Shown: piece by piece, positions 9,480-19,736 of the stretch
Numbering within the stretch: the stretch's first letter is position 1
How the letters are laid out: every line of letters begins with the position of its first letter
The notes under the pieces: model-generated
The model's database searches: none
What the model was told of the DNA's origin: nothing
What the model saw: the letters and a program-made list of their open reading frames with translations, nothing else
Translations under genes and position numbers: made by a program
Assembly (NCBI RefSeq): GCF_003589595.1
Contig: NW_020654080.1
Coordinates: 5,719,889 to 5,783,888 of the forward strand
Direction of reading: 5' to 3'
DNA from: Hyposmocoma kahamanoa
Taxonomy: Eukaryota > Arthropoda > Insecta > Lepidoptera > Cosmopterigidae
Length of the DNA: 64,000 nucleotides

Positions 9480-11848
9480 AGATAAAGAGAAAGAGAGAGG
9501 GACACACGCACGCACACACATACATCTCGAACACTATATACTGCACTCTTACTTACATTTATTTTATTACAATTTAGTGTATTACTTTACTAAATACTTA
9601 TCCCTCACTATAACAATCATGGGAAACATTGCGATAAAACCAGCATCTTGGGTTAGGGGTTCATAAAACCTATTGAATAAGTACAAAGGTCCTAACCCGC
9701 ATACGGTCAATAAACGCTGTACTCAGTAGAGAACCATACCGAGTGGTATATGGGCTGATAAAGTTACAATTCACTTTCAATAACTATCTCTTTAAACAAA
9801 AGTCACATTTGTCTATAGTCAACGAGTAAACTGTTTTAAAATGTTCCATAATAATAGGCATAACGTTGAATTTGAACTTTGATTGTAAAGGTAAGCGTAT
9901 TGTTGACTGCAGGTGTAACAAATCCGCTTACAGCTGTTAGCTTCGTATTTTCGTTAATTGGAGAAAACACGTTTTCATCGCCCTTCTTTCGCTGTTAATA
10001 GTATAAATGAAGCCCGTAGCTTAACATAAAGAAAAACAAACCGAAAAGCAACAGGACAAGGTCCATAATAGAGCCATAGAATTACTCTAAGGATTGTCGT
10101 TTCATTAATTTCGCGACAACATTAATTCTCTTTTTACGACGACGAATGTTTTCGTGTCGCGATAACGATTTTAACGGCAGTCCAAGTGACGGGAATTACG
10201 AGAAGTAGACTTTTATAATTGTAAGCGTCATTAATGGAATGAAGTAATTGAATATAAGCAATTATCTCTCTCCCGTGAATTGAAACTACTTTTAAAAACA
10301 ATTACATTATACATTACCAAAAATTAAAACCTAATCAACATGGTCAAGTTTTAGCCGAGTTTTAGTGTTAACCCATTTCTACCTAACATCGTCGACAGAA
10401 ACGGTGAATACGGAATTTGGTACAGTCCCATACATATTACAAATTTCCATGTAAAAATTCTTTTTTAGAGGCATTCCACACAACCTTGCAATCCTGTAGA
10501 TTCTCACTACGTGCTCACTACTAAGGGTGCACATTACGTTTGGATTTTAATAAAAATCCATTCAAGTGCATCCGGTCTAACGATTTTTTAGAAAGAATCG
10601 ATTTAATGGAAATGCAAATCGAGTCGTCTAGCTCAGAAAGCAATAAACATTTTGCAATAATATCTTTCAATTTGAACAAAACTCGTTTTACAAGAAATGT
10701 TTAGTTATTAATAGATATGCCCTTGATTTCGGGCGTTAATGGTTTTTAACTCGATTTAAACCCGGCGTTAACAAAGCACCGGGTTAAAACCCAAGCGATT
10801 ACCCATCTTTGCATATTACTTACAAAGATTTTTTTCGATCTAAATCGCTGATCAGGCTGACTGCGTCAGTCAGCCGTGACCATAAGACGTGCGGGATAAT
10901 TCACGTATTCAAACCGTTACGATACCGTAGGGATTTAGTCGTTGAACTGCTTTTTTGTACTCACGTGTGACAGTGAACGTCAGCGAGTCCAATTTTAAAG
11001 TCGTTCGATTCAAATGTCGTTAACGCATATTCTGGTATATGAATTAAACTGAAATCGACTCTAAACGACAAGTCATACGTATTCTCCTAAAATTTTGACA
11101 GTTCTTTCAATAGACATTTGACGACTAAATTTCAAATTTCACAATCCGAGATGTCGTTCATTAGTCGTTACGTTTCGATTCTACTCAAATCAACGTTCGT
11201 TCAAGTGATACGTGAATACCCATTTTGGATAGGAATTCGAACGACTACGTAACTTCAACGATATTTTGATAGCTTAAACTTACGTAAATCGCACTACTGT
11301 AAAAAAAAATAAAAAAAATAAAAATTTTGAAAAAAAAAATCCTGAATAAATGTGTAACAATCGCGAAAACCTAAGAACACGATTGATCGAAATAAATTTA
11401 AATCCGAAATAATCTCAGTACAGAGTACTAAAAAAAGCGACCTCAAAAGTACGTGGAATTTATTTATTAGGTTTACCAACATCTGTGTACAATATTACTT
11501 ATTATATCTTACCATACCTTTACAAGCGATGTAATTGCCACAAACACTTAGAGGTAAACACAACATGCACTAAAACATAACTATGTGTAACTAAAATTTA
11601 AAATAAAATTGACATTTACACTTTTGAGAAATAACAATATGAATAGAAATTGATGCATACACTAATTTTAAGATTGAATTATTTGACTGAACTTAACAAT
11701 TAAAAAAAAAGTTTACGAGGGCTAAGAGGAGACTCATGGTGTATATCAATAATGTCACTGTAATTATTTACCATATTATTTATATATGGAATTACATATA
11801 ATTACCAAGTTTTATTGAAATCGGTTACCGGAAAGTGCGCAAACCTGG
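9480..11848. other. No gene recognised
   Basis: AT-rich sequence without credible coding frames. A perfect 9-bp hairpin (GGCTGACTG/CAGTCAGCC) sits at 10855-10875. The low-complexity A/T stretch at 11300-11340 produces a spurious minus-strand frame. Confidence 0.5.
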
Positions 11849-12171
11849 GTTCATCCCCTAGTTCACCACTATACGGGACTTGATACAGGAGATAACAAAA
11901 ATCGGTTCTCACTACTTACTCAAAATATATTGAGAGAGAGAAAAACGCCTTGAATTGGAGAATAGCAAAATCAACCATTAAAATAATTGATCCTTATAAT
12001 AAAATTTAAGCGCTCTTTATAAAAATGAATCTTCATGAGGGAACAGCCACCCTTGGAGGTGGATGATTTTCTTCAAAATTAAATGGAACTACTATGGAGG
12101 TACCCTCTTTCCAACAAAAAAGAAACAGAAAATCGGTTCACAAATACCGCAGTTATCGCGTAACATACTTA
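11849..12171 (+). repeat. CCGAC-terminal MITE-like repeat, copy abutting the assembly gap
   Basis: Contains GGTTCATCCCCTAG, GGAGGTGGATGATTTTCTTC, GAGGTACCCTCTTTCCAACA, AAATCGGTTCACAAATAC and TTATCGCGTAACATACTT, all shared with the copies at 22885-23096 and 62155-62325. The downstream end is lost in the N run. Confidence 0.75.
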
Positions 12172-12181
12172 NNNNNNNNNN
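12172..12181. other. Assembly gap (10 N)
   Basis: Ten N bases; any open frame crossing them is unreliable. Confidence 0.99.
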
Positions 12182-12720
12182 TAATATTTTCCAAAAGCAC
12201 GTTAGACAATTTACCTTTCCAGCGTAGACTTATACTTATTTTGCAAAAAGAACTTTGGTGTATAAAATACGAACTTCTTAGGCGGTATTCTTTTCATTGC
12301 CCTTGTTTCCGATATTGTTATTTATATGTTATTATCAAATTCATTATAGTCCCAGGAATTTCAAATCAATTCGGTTGACCTGTTCACTTTCGGTCTTTTG
12401 CAATAACATTAGTAACTGCCTCGATACGTCTATGGACCCCTGCGGCGGCGCGAACTCTTATGAATTGAACGTGGCCATTGTGTAAACGGTTTATTTGCGT
12501 ATTTACCTATTTGATCCCTTTGATGTGCGTCGGAAATTCGACAAACGCGCGGTAATATGTGTTCGCTACTTGCTTGCTACATTTATTGAATAGGCAAATA
12601 AGGCATACGGGTTGTTATCCTTTACTCTACATATTGTTTGCCAAATACGCCTATATAACGCCATGTGGAGTGCCACCGCTTGCTGAATTTATCCAAAGTC
12701 AATTTTTTTTAAATTATATT
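12182..12720. other. No gene recognised
   Basis: Unassigned sequence after the gap; only short overlapping frames. Confidence 0.4.
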
Positions 12721-12723
12721 TAA

Positions 12724-13015
12724 ATGGCACGATTTCATTCCGCACCTTTCCATCATCGGGGGACTAGACATAGGCTAAGGTGTGAAACCTTTGTTGTGGT
12801 TATTCCAAAGATTCACACGAAGCGTTACGATTCCACATTTATATGGCGAACGGCTATGGAATTCCCTGCTTGCAGTCTTGTTTGTTCCCTGTACGTTATA
12901 ACTTGGACCTTTTCAAGGCGAGAGTGAATAGGCATTATTTAGGTGTACATGCTCTATCGTCGACCTCATCGTCACTTTCCATCAGGTGAGATGGAGGTCA
13001 AATGGACACTTACAT
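12724..13015 (+). pseudogene. LINE C-terminal fragment
   Basis: The frame reads RHRLRCETFVVVIPKIHTKR, then AMEFPAC and YVITWTFSRRE. This resembles the conserved LINE C-terminal pattern: a basic Arg-rich strand, hydrophobic stretch, RT...SF, then W/F-NSLP and TFK+R. Downstream, AGGCATTATTTAGGTGTACA and CATCAGGTGAGATGGAGGTC form a 3' UTR, part of which recurs at 13190-13240. It is 5'-truncated and non-functional. Confidence 0.6.
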
Positions 13016-13072
13016 TAGAATTAAAAAAAAAATTATTACCTGGCACATCTATGTATCTTTCGTGAAGTTAGT

Positions 13073-13120
13073 TTTTAGTAGCAGTAGACCTCCTTGTGAG
13101 TGTGTTCGCACGGGAAGGTA
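13073..13120 (+). repeat. Family A, 5' fragment
   Basis: TTTTTAGTAGCAGTAGACCT then CCTTGTGAGTGTGTTCG: only the first 50 bp of the family. It is followed by a second copy of the neighbouring LINE tail. Confidence 0.7.
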
Positions 13121-13124
13121 CGGC

Positions 13125-13250
13125 TAAGGAGTGGATTAAATTTCCTTGCCTGCAGATATATTCCCTGAACGCTATAACTTGGGCACTTTCAAGGCGAGAG
13201 TGAAAAGGCATTATTTATGTGTGCACGCTCTATCGCTGACCGCCACCAAT
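13125..13250 (+). pseudogene. Second LINE C-terminal/3' fragment
   Basis: TTCCCTGAACGCTATAACTT, GGCGAGAGTGAAAAGGCATT and GCACGCTCTATCGCTGAC repeat the sequence seen at 12880-12960 of the preceding fragment (which has TTCCCTGTACGTTATAACTT). Confidence 0.6.
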
Positions 13251-13267
13251 ACATCATCATGTTAATT

Positions 13268-13515
13268 GATACCTAGTGACAGCACAAATATTTCATGCGC
13301 ATGGTGTTAAGCGACACGCTTGTCGGTACCTGTTGCAGTGAGAGACATTGCCACTGCGCCAGCCACCCTGAGACATAAGTTGACAAGTCCCATGTGCCTG
13401 TAATTTCACAAGCACGCTACTCTTCAAAACTGTAACGCAGTAATGCTCACATTACTGAAATAGGAAAGGTGGCAGTACATCCCTGGACGAACTCTTTCAA
13501 AAGGACTAAACTGCC
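13268..13515 (-). repeat. Family A copy
   Basis: Runs from CCTAGTGACAGCACAAAT through CCCTGAGACATAAGTTGACA, AACGCAGTAATGCTCACATT and TGGCAGTACATCCCTGGACG to the family 5' end. The head (low-coordinate) part is diverged. Confidence 0.8.
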
Positions 13516-13519
13516 CCCT

Positions 13520-13720
13520 GTGCACTCCAACTCTCTCCGCCCATATTACCGCAAGGCGTCCTACACTACGGCTTTGACGCGGTCGCCTTTCTAGAAGAAG
13601 TCTGCTCCATCGACTACCAGTCCTCCTGCAAACATATTTTGCCCACTGCCACTTAAGATTATTGCTTTTGCGAATATGTCGGTAGCTTGCGTTCTCTCTG
13701 ACGTATTCTTTAGACGTCAT
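13520..13720 (-). pseudogene. RTE-type LINE C-terminal fragment
   Basis: The minus frame reads LKWQWAKYVCRRTGSRWSRL, LLERRPRQSRSVGR and AVIWAERV. This is the RTE signature KWQWAGH..RR..+W...VLEWRPR.G+R.VGRPP.RW. It joins a family A copy directly at its low-coordinate side. Related fragments lie at 40508-41105 (+) and 59645-59836 (-). Confidence 0.75.
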
Positions 13721-14403
13721 TAAGAATTCGGTCCATCAGAGAAACCCTCAGTAAAGCCAGTACGACCTCGGCATATAAAATATAAAGATCGCAATAATCT
13801 ATTAACCTCTTCAACAATCTGCGAGCACAGAACATAACATAAATAAAAATGTAAAGTCTTTCGAATGCGATAAAAGTAAATATTTTAAATTTTCCCTTAT
13901 AATTTTGTAGTTTGGGTAACCAGCAATATATGCAGCACGTTTGCAGACTAATATAGACTCTTTGCAGATCTTTTTCGATAACGTGAAACGTACCGGTTCG
14001 GAAATGACGTTCAAATGGCAAAGGATTCCCTAATGCTCGTTAGTTTGAAGGAATAAAAAATTGTTAGTCAGCAATCGGAAAGTTTCGCGTCGTCGGTTTC
14101 CTATCAAAGGCAGTTTCTACTCGTATTTCTCCATTAGAGGTATATATTGCGATAAAGTAACTTATAAATCTATTTTTAGTGTTGTTTCCGTTTTGCACTA
14201 TCAATATATCACGTAACTCAAAATTGTAGAATTAAGGAAACACAATTTGAAAATTTGAAAAAATAATACTGAATGGATCTTAAGATCCAGCGAATAATGT
14301 GATTATTTTTATTTATATATAATACTTAATCGTCCAGTTACAAACAAGAATATGTGAATGTATATTGGTATTCAGTATTTTTCAACCTCAATTATCATCA
14401 ACC
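13721..14403. other. No gene recognised
   Basis: Two overlapping minus-strand frames (103 and 67 codons) lack motifs. Nothing else seen. Confidence 0.4.
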
Positions 14404-14515
14404 TGATACATAAAGTTGACAAGTACCTTGTGCTTGTAGTTTCCAGCATCCATTACTCTTGAAACCGGAACGCAGTAATGCTCATATTACAGCTTACCGG
14501 CAGAAATAGTGGCAG
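14404..14515 (-). repeat. Family A fragment
   Basis: ACCTGATACATAAAGTTGAC through AACGCAGTAATGCTCATATT to CAGAAATAGTGGCAG; both ends are missing. Confidence 0.75.
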
Positions 14516-14629
14516 GAATGGTTACTATATTAATTAATTTTTTATTGAATTGATATTCAATTATTTTTTGTGAAATTACTCCACTAGACACGACGCAAGC
14601 ACATAGAAAAATTCGTGAGGTCCGTTGGT

Positions 14630-14760
14630 TCATTCCGTGGCTTAGTTAGTATAGCGTCTGGCACGGTATGCAAGAAGACGTCGGTTCGAATCCGACCGGA
14701 TCGAAGGAATTTTTTCTGAGTGTTTTTTTTGAGTGTTCGATCTTTGTATTAATAATTATA
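14630..14760 (+). mobile_element. tRNA-derived SINE (SINE-2) copy
   Basis: Head with A box GTGGCTTAGTTAGTATAGCG and B box GGTTCGAATCC, then GGATCGAAGGAATTTTTT and a tail GTTCGATCTTTGTATTAATA. The same body follows the heads at 23560 and (inverted) 48690-48785. The sequence after the tRNA-like part makes it a SINE rather than a tRNA gene. Confidence 0.75.
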
Positions 14761-15555
14761 ACAATGGTTACTATACTTCCCTGAATAATAAAATGCTTAC
14801 GTTTTTAAAGACGTATTAAAAGAAAATCTCGTCATACTTCGAACAAGTATGTAAAAATAAGGTTGCCAATTGAACTGGCTAACTAAGTCAACTAAGTTTG
14901 CGGTAGAAAATGGTAAGACGATCTCACATTTCTTTAAAAAATTCTAAATTTAAAACTTTTTACTACACATTTCAAACGCACTAAGGCTACGATTTATAAC
15001 ACGAACCCTTGACTTCGATTAAGAAAAAATGGCAAGCTAAGGAAGTTTTTTGTATATACAAAACGAACTTTTGAACAAGAAATTAAATCATACTTTGAGT
15101 AAACTTAGCAATTTCTTGATTAAACTTCGGCAACCTTCGTTAGCCATTTTTCCTTAATCGAAGTTCGTTTTAAAATTTCAGAGTTAGTATTTGTTTTTGG
15201 CGTCAGCTTTGAGACATACATTTACATTATTAGCACGTCATTGTTATCTCCTTGCGGTTGTCTTCCTTCTACTGAAATTGCGTTGTAAACTCTTTAAGTA
15301 CATTTTATCTGCCGACATTGTTCTCGGATCTTTAGCACTCAATCCTCATTCATATTGTTTGACTATAATATTTTAACCCAATATTTAAACCAAAACCCAA
15401 GAAATTGTACAGAGCACTATAAAGGCTTATTTTTATTGTTTATACAGATTAATATCGTCCCATTCATCTAAAATTTTGTATTAGTTAAGTAAGGTAAAAA
15501 CATCTTCAAATTCGTCTAAAATTCGTAAAGTCGAGTTTGAATTAAATAAAGGAAG
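14761..15555. other. No gene recognised
   Basis: AT-rich sequence. An imperfect long inverted similarity (ACGAACCCTTGACTTCGATT at 15001 versus TCCTTAATCGAAGTTCGTTT at 15150) is the only structure noticed. Confidence 0.4.
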
Positions 15556-15790
15556 TTCGTGCACCTAAGACGACGCAACAGAGGAGACGATACAGCACAT
15601 ACTACAGGAGTGCCTAAAGTACCTGGCTGCTAGATATGATCTATAAACGATGACAAATAAAAAGTTGACGCTCTCAACGCTCTCAATAGGGCTAGCACAA
15701 CATTGCGCGACTTGCGCGAGAGCGACATAAAGCGCGACACTGATAGTATATAAAACCTAATACACCTGCTTAAATAGAGTATCTAACAAT
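15556..15790 (+). pseudogene. Possible LINE RNase H/C-terminal remnant
   Basis: The + frame gives TEETIQHILQECLKYLAARY, the Cys/His-rich phrase (ET..H.L..C..) found at the C-terminus of several LINE polyproteins, then NKKLTLSTLSIGLAQHCATC with stops. Short and degraded, so the class is uncertain. Confidence 0.45.
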
Positions 15791-16860
15791 GCATAAATAA
15801 AATAAAACAACAAAATACATAGATAAAAGAATATAGTAATAAAAATGGATAATAATAGTAATAACATGTCATCAGAATTAGTGAATCACTGAAGAATAAA
15901 AAGTAAAAAGCTTAACTGTTAAATAAAGTATTGATTAGTGTTACAAAAAACAAAAAAGTCTTCGAAATATATCCAAAATGAAAGGTAAATACCAAAGATA
16001 AAAAAATAAAAAAGAACGCTCTAAAAGTAAATTAGAAAAACCGACGAAGGCAAAGTGTCACCAAAGGAAGGTATTCTTCTTGTTAAAAATGTACCTTTTT
16101 CAAAAAAAGAAAATACAATCTCCAATAACCGTTAAAGATTATGAACCTACCCGGCTCAGTCTTGAATATTTTAAAGAAAGTAAATCGCTTTTTAAACTGG
16201 TTCATTTCCTCAATTTCGAGATTCATGGCTAAGTGACTATCTTACAAATCCATTTACTCAATTTCGTTGATGATGTGGTGTCGTTAGTATAAAACACAAA
16301 AAGGAACATCGCGTAGGAACTTATTAAAATTGGAATTCTTTAGGAATAATCCTTAAAAAGTTTTGAATTAATTAAAGTTGCTTAAGGTTTGTTTAAGCGA
16401 GTTACACGAACTTGCTTTTGTTCATATGAAAATTATATTCTCCTTAATCTTATTATTTATTGGTTCGAAGGAAAATATTAGTTTTAATCATTGACTTACA
16501 ATTATATGGACGTCGGGTCCGCGCTAAAAAGTGTCCGAACTTATAGGGCGTTAAAATCGTATACAGAGCGTCATTCACGCTTTAGTCTTCGTTTGTTGGA
16601 CTGACAGCAAAGCAAGCAAAATTAGACAGTACTGCGATGACATTACAATTTAAATTCAACGTTTTGGCTTTTTCATATTCCTTTACATGTCACTACGTTT
16701 AAATAGGTTGACTTGGGACATTTTTTTCGTGGTTTTTGTATTAGACCCGTCGTCCATTTATTTGTAAGTCAATGGTTTTAATAATATTTTTTTTACTAAG
16801 TACTTAGTACTAACGTTTTAATAATCCATTAAATTTGCGGAATAGGCCCAAAATTCAAAT
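15791..16860. other. No gene recognised
   Basis: AT-rich sequence, frames short and motif-free. Confidence 0.5.
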
Positions 16861-17550
16861 GTGTTTTATGGCTCAGTGAATGCTGAGATTATACCCCACA
16901 CACGTGCTGGAATGACAGAGAGAAGGATCAGGCTCGGTCATCGCGCCAGCCAGTGTTACAATTTCGCTCATTTTCTCGGTTACACTCCTTCAGGGGAAGC
17001 TTTCGGTTTGCTTCGTCTAAAAGTTGGAATGACATTCTACCCCCGATCAAACATAGTCAGTCATTGCACACTTTCAAAAGAAAGTGTAACCAATGGCTAC
17101 TTAATATACAAAAATCACAATGTTCCTGGACTAAATTGTTATCGTAATTGCACTATAACGTAGCAAATCGTTTCTTTGTTTTAAGTTTCTTCGTAATTTA
17201 TTTGTTACCTAAGTAAGATTAAAAGTATATAAGAAGTTGAGACTTGTTCCAGTGCCGTTTGTGTCCTGTATTTACCCAATGTTCTTTTACATGTAATATA
17301 TGTATACTCGTCTACTCATTGAAATAATAAATTAATTTTAAGCATGTCTTATAAATTTAAAATGTAATTCCTGTGATGATTGGCCATTGTCAGCAGCGGA
17401 TGTCCATGTATGAAAGTGGAATCCGAAAAGCAGCAGTAGTGCTGAGGTTCCATCCTTTTAATTGACACTAGAGTCCACATTTCCGATACTCTTTACTGTT
17501 AACCATTTTATTGTAAATGTGGTTATGAATAAATGTCTTATTATTGTTAT
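16861..17550 (+). pseudogene. LINE C-terminal fragment with 3' UTR and tail
   Basis: One frame reads FRSFSRLHSFRGSFRFASSK, SWNDILPPIKHSQSLHTFKR and KCNQWLLN, the LINE C-terminal pattern (SF.F...WN.LP.....S+.TFK+...WL). The upstream part is in another frame, implying a frameshift near 16950. A 3' UTR follows, ending ATGAATAAATGTCTTATTAT with a TTATTG-rich tail near 17540. It is 5'-truncated. Confidence 0.65.
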
Positions 17551-17693
17551 TATTTAATTTTAGTTTTTTTTTATATGTTCTATAATAATGTTCGAGAATC
17601 TTGTTTCTTTTTATCCTGTGTTTTATGAGTTTGGAAATAAATGGGTTAAATGGTGTAATAGTACATTATATTGTCATTGGTATTGACAACATA

Positions 17694-18140
17694 GGGCGCG
17701 TTCCCATTATGTCGTAACGTTTTATTTATCGTTGGACGACTGTCGCGTCTAGCCTATTCACATATCACGACTATCTGCCGTGACTGTGTCGTGGACGTTT
17801 ATTTTATCATTGAACAATTGTCGTGTCTAACTGTCCCCACTAGATCGTGACAAAAATTTATCGATTCACGGCAGCCGCCTTGTCGTTTGCACGACAGAAT
17901 AGTTTGAAACTGTTATTATCTATCATCACATTTTTGTCGTGAGGCTTTATTTATCGTCTGACGGCTGTCGTTCTGGCTCTTCCCATTGTCTTGACAAACT
18001 GCAGTCGTAATATCAAAAAAGTCGTGAACGACAGTTAATCGTGCTGTTACTATATATGTGAACAACTTCATTTAAATACACAAGCCAAAACACTTAAAAC
18101 TTCCCGACTGTCTGTCGTCACGACATAATGAGAACACTAA
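17694..18140. mobile_element. PIF/Harbinger-like MITE, copy 2
   Basis: Left end GGGCGCGTTCCCATTATGTC; right end, inverted, GTGTTCTCATTATGTCGTGA, with the outermost three or so bases of the right end altered. The internal ACGAC/GTCGT motifs and CTTCATTTAAATACACAAGC match copy 1 (CTTCATTTAAATATACAAGC). Its right end abuts family A sequence exactly at GTGAAATTACAGG, but the left flank is not family A. Confidence 0.75.
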
Positions 18141-18306
18141 GTGAAATTACAGGCACATGGGACTTGTCGATTGATGTCTCAAGGTGACGGGTGCAGTATC
18201 AGTGCTCCTCAGATCTTTGCGATTCAAACTACAACTGCTTTGGACAGTCGTGTCGCTTACCACCAGGCGCACGACTTGTTTGTCTCGTCCCTTGTTATCA
18301 TTAAAA
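18141..18306 (+). repeat. Family A, 3' half
   Basis: GTGAAATTACAGGCACATGG through TTGCGATTCAAACTACAACT and GCTTACCACCAGGCGCACGA to CCCTTGTTATCATTAAAAAA. The 5' half is absent; the MITE occupies that side. Confidence 0.85.
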
Positions 18307-18780
18307 AAGAAATGATTCGTACCAGGGTTGTTGCGAATATCAGCCTCCACATCCATCGACGCTGATATTTATTGCGGATGTTCGAGTCATATCATGACCT
18401 AAAATGTACGCTGTAATAATTTATAAAGCTTCCAGAAACAGACTGCACGTTGACAAAGCTGCTCAGCTGTTTTTTTTAAATATAACTTTGACAAAAGTCC
18501 ACTACGATTAAGCTACGCAGATTGATTGTTATCAAGCAAATTGGTTATTTTGTTAATATATGTCACAAAATCATTGAAATAATATTTGATTACATGTCCA
18601 CAGAAAATCGAAAGCTTTTTCATGTAAATAGATTCAGTAATGGTGTACAGTCGACAGCACATCAAACTATTCTCATTTGTTCGAGTATCGCCTGCAGTGC
18701 AACGGAACAAAGTTCGTTATTGTGTGTAACTTGATGTGTTGTCGTCTGTACACTGCTCATGTTTTTTTTAAATAAACAAA
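18307..18780. other. No gene recognised
   Basis: Two overlapping frames of 65-70 codons on opposite strands, neither with motifs. Confidence 0.4.
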
Positions 18781-18784
18781 ACAA

Positions 18785-19170
18785 CATTCGCTAATGTTAA
18801 GGTCAAAAAATCAGCATCCACATCAGCATCTGCCGATGTGATCCATACTCTTAATGTCTCCACATTTTATAATTTTTCAACTCAAATCCTTTCACTTAAG
18901 ACGGCTTTTACGTCTGTTTCTACATCACAGCTCACAAGTTTCTTATCATCATTGCAAAATATTGAGGCAGGGGATTTTATTTTTGTATCATGCCACATCA
19001 CAACTCTAGTATCTACCGAAGCGCTCACTGAACGCCGACAAGCGCCAACCAGCCGTGCGTCTCTTTATTGCGGTCGTATCGGTTGTCATGACGACGACCA
19101 TGTGTGCATCGTAACTTCGATAATATCTTCCTCTGCTCCAACCATTTCAGATTCTACTACTAAACATTAA
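18785..19170 (+). other. Unrecognised open frame of about 125 codons
   Basis: An open + frame runs from before a GTG at 18838 to TAA at 19168-19170, reading KKSASTSASADVIHTLNVST, then FLSSLQNIEAGDFIFVSC. The first 70 residues look protein-like, the rest less so. I do not recognise a family. It may be the remains of an element protein or chance; it lies 0.5 kb upstream of the receptor exon on the same strand. Confidence 0.25.
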
Positions 19171-19678
19171 GGTCTATAGATGTAAAGTCTTACAATCAAT
19201 TCACATATGTGGTTTATCATGTAATAAAAACTAATCACCAACGAATTTAAGCACGAAGCTTACATTCTATTTCTGTAATCTACATAAACTTTTTCAGTAC
19301 CGAGCATTAAAAGGCGCAGGATAAATAAATTTTCATTGTTTTGTGTTTGCTTTAAGCTTTTCATTCGAAGAACAGCTGGAAATATATTATTTTAACAGAA
19401 GTAAAATGATAAAAACTTGGGTGCGTACAAAATTCATGTGTGAAGTCTCGTAAGATGCAGATTTACAAATTTATTACAAAGAAAAATAATTTATTATACA
19501 ATATTTATTTATATAATTTCAGTTCGTATAATAAATATCACAGATAAAATACTTTTCATGGTAATATCCACAATTTATAGAGGTAACTAAAGGTTAATTT
19601 ATAACATACACAGAATTGTGAGCTAATTTTCACGACTTGCTACACGAAAACCTAATTTTGTGTATATTTTGTTCACAG
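19171..19678 (+). promoter_or_regulatory. Upstream intron end with splice acceptor before the receptor exon
   Basis: AT-rich sequence ending in a pyrimidine-rich tract and acceptor, TGTATATTTTGTTCACAG, whose AG is at 19677-19678. This suggests that the coding exon starts at 19679 and that a 5' UTR exon lies further upstream, perhaps outside the window. Prediction from consensus only. Confidence 0.55.
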
Positions 19679-19735
19679 ATGAACTGGTATGGATTGGACA
19701 ATCCTCTAGTCAAGATGATATTGACCCGAAGTTAA
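19679..19735 (+). promoter_or_regulatory. Upstream ORF (18 codons) before the receptor start
   Basis: An ATG directly at the predicted exon start opens an 18-codon frame (MNWYGLDNPLVKMILTRS) that stops at TAA 19733-19735, one base before the receptor ATG at 19737. It is in a different frame from the receptor, so the main start would be reached by leaky scanning or reinitiation. If the acceptor is used as predicted, this uORF is part of the mature leader. Confidence 0.5.
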
Positions 19736-19736
19736 T

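Noticed and set aside
12094..12378. 94-codon frame
   Set aside because: It crosses the 10-N assembly gap and overlaps a non-coding repeat.
14640..14706. tRNA gene call
   Set aside because: A and B boxes are present, but the element continues into a body shared with 23560 and 48690, so it is a SINE head rather than a functional tRNA gene.
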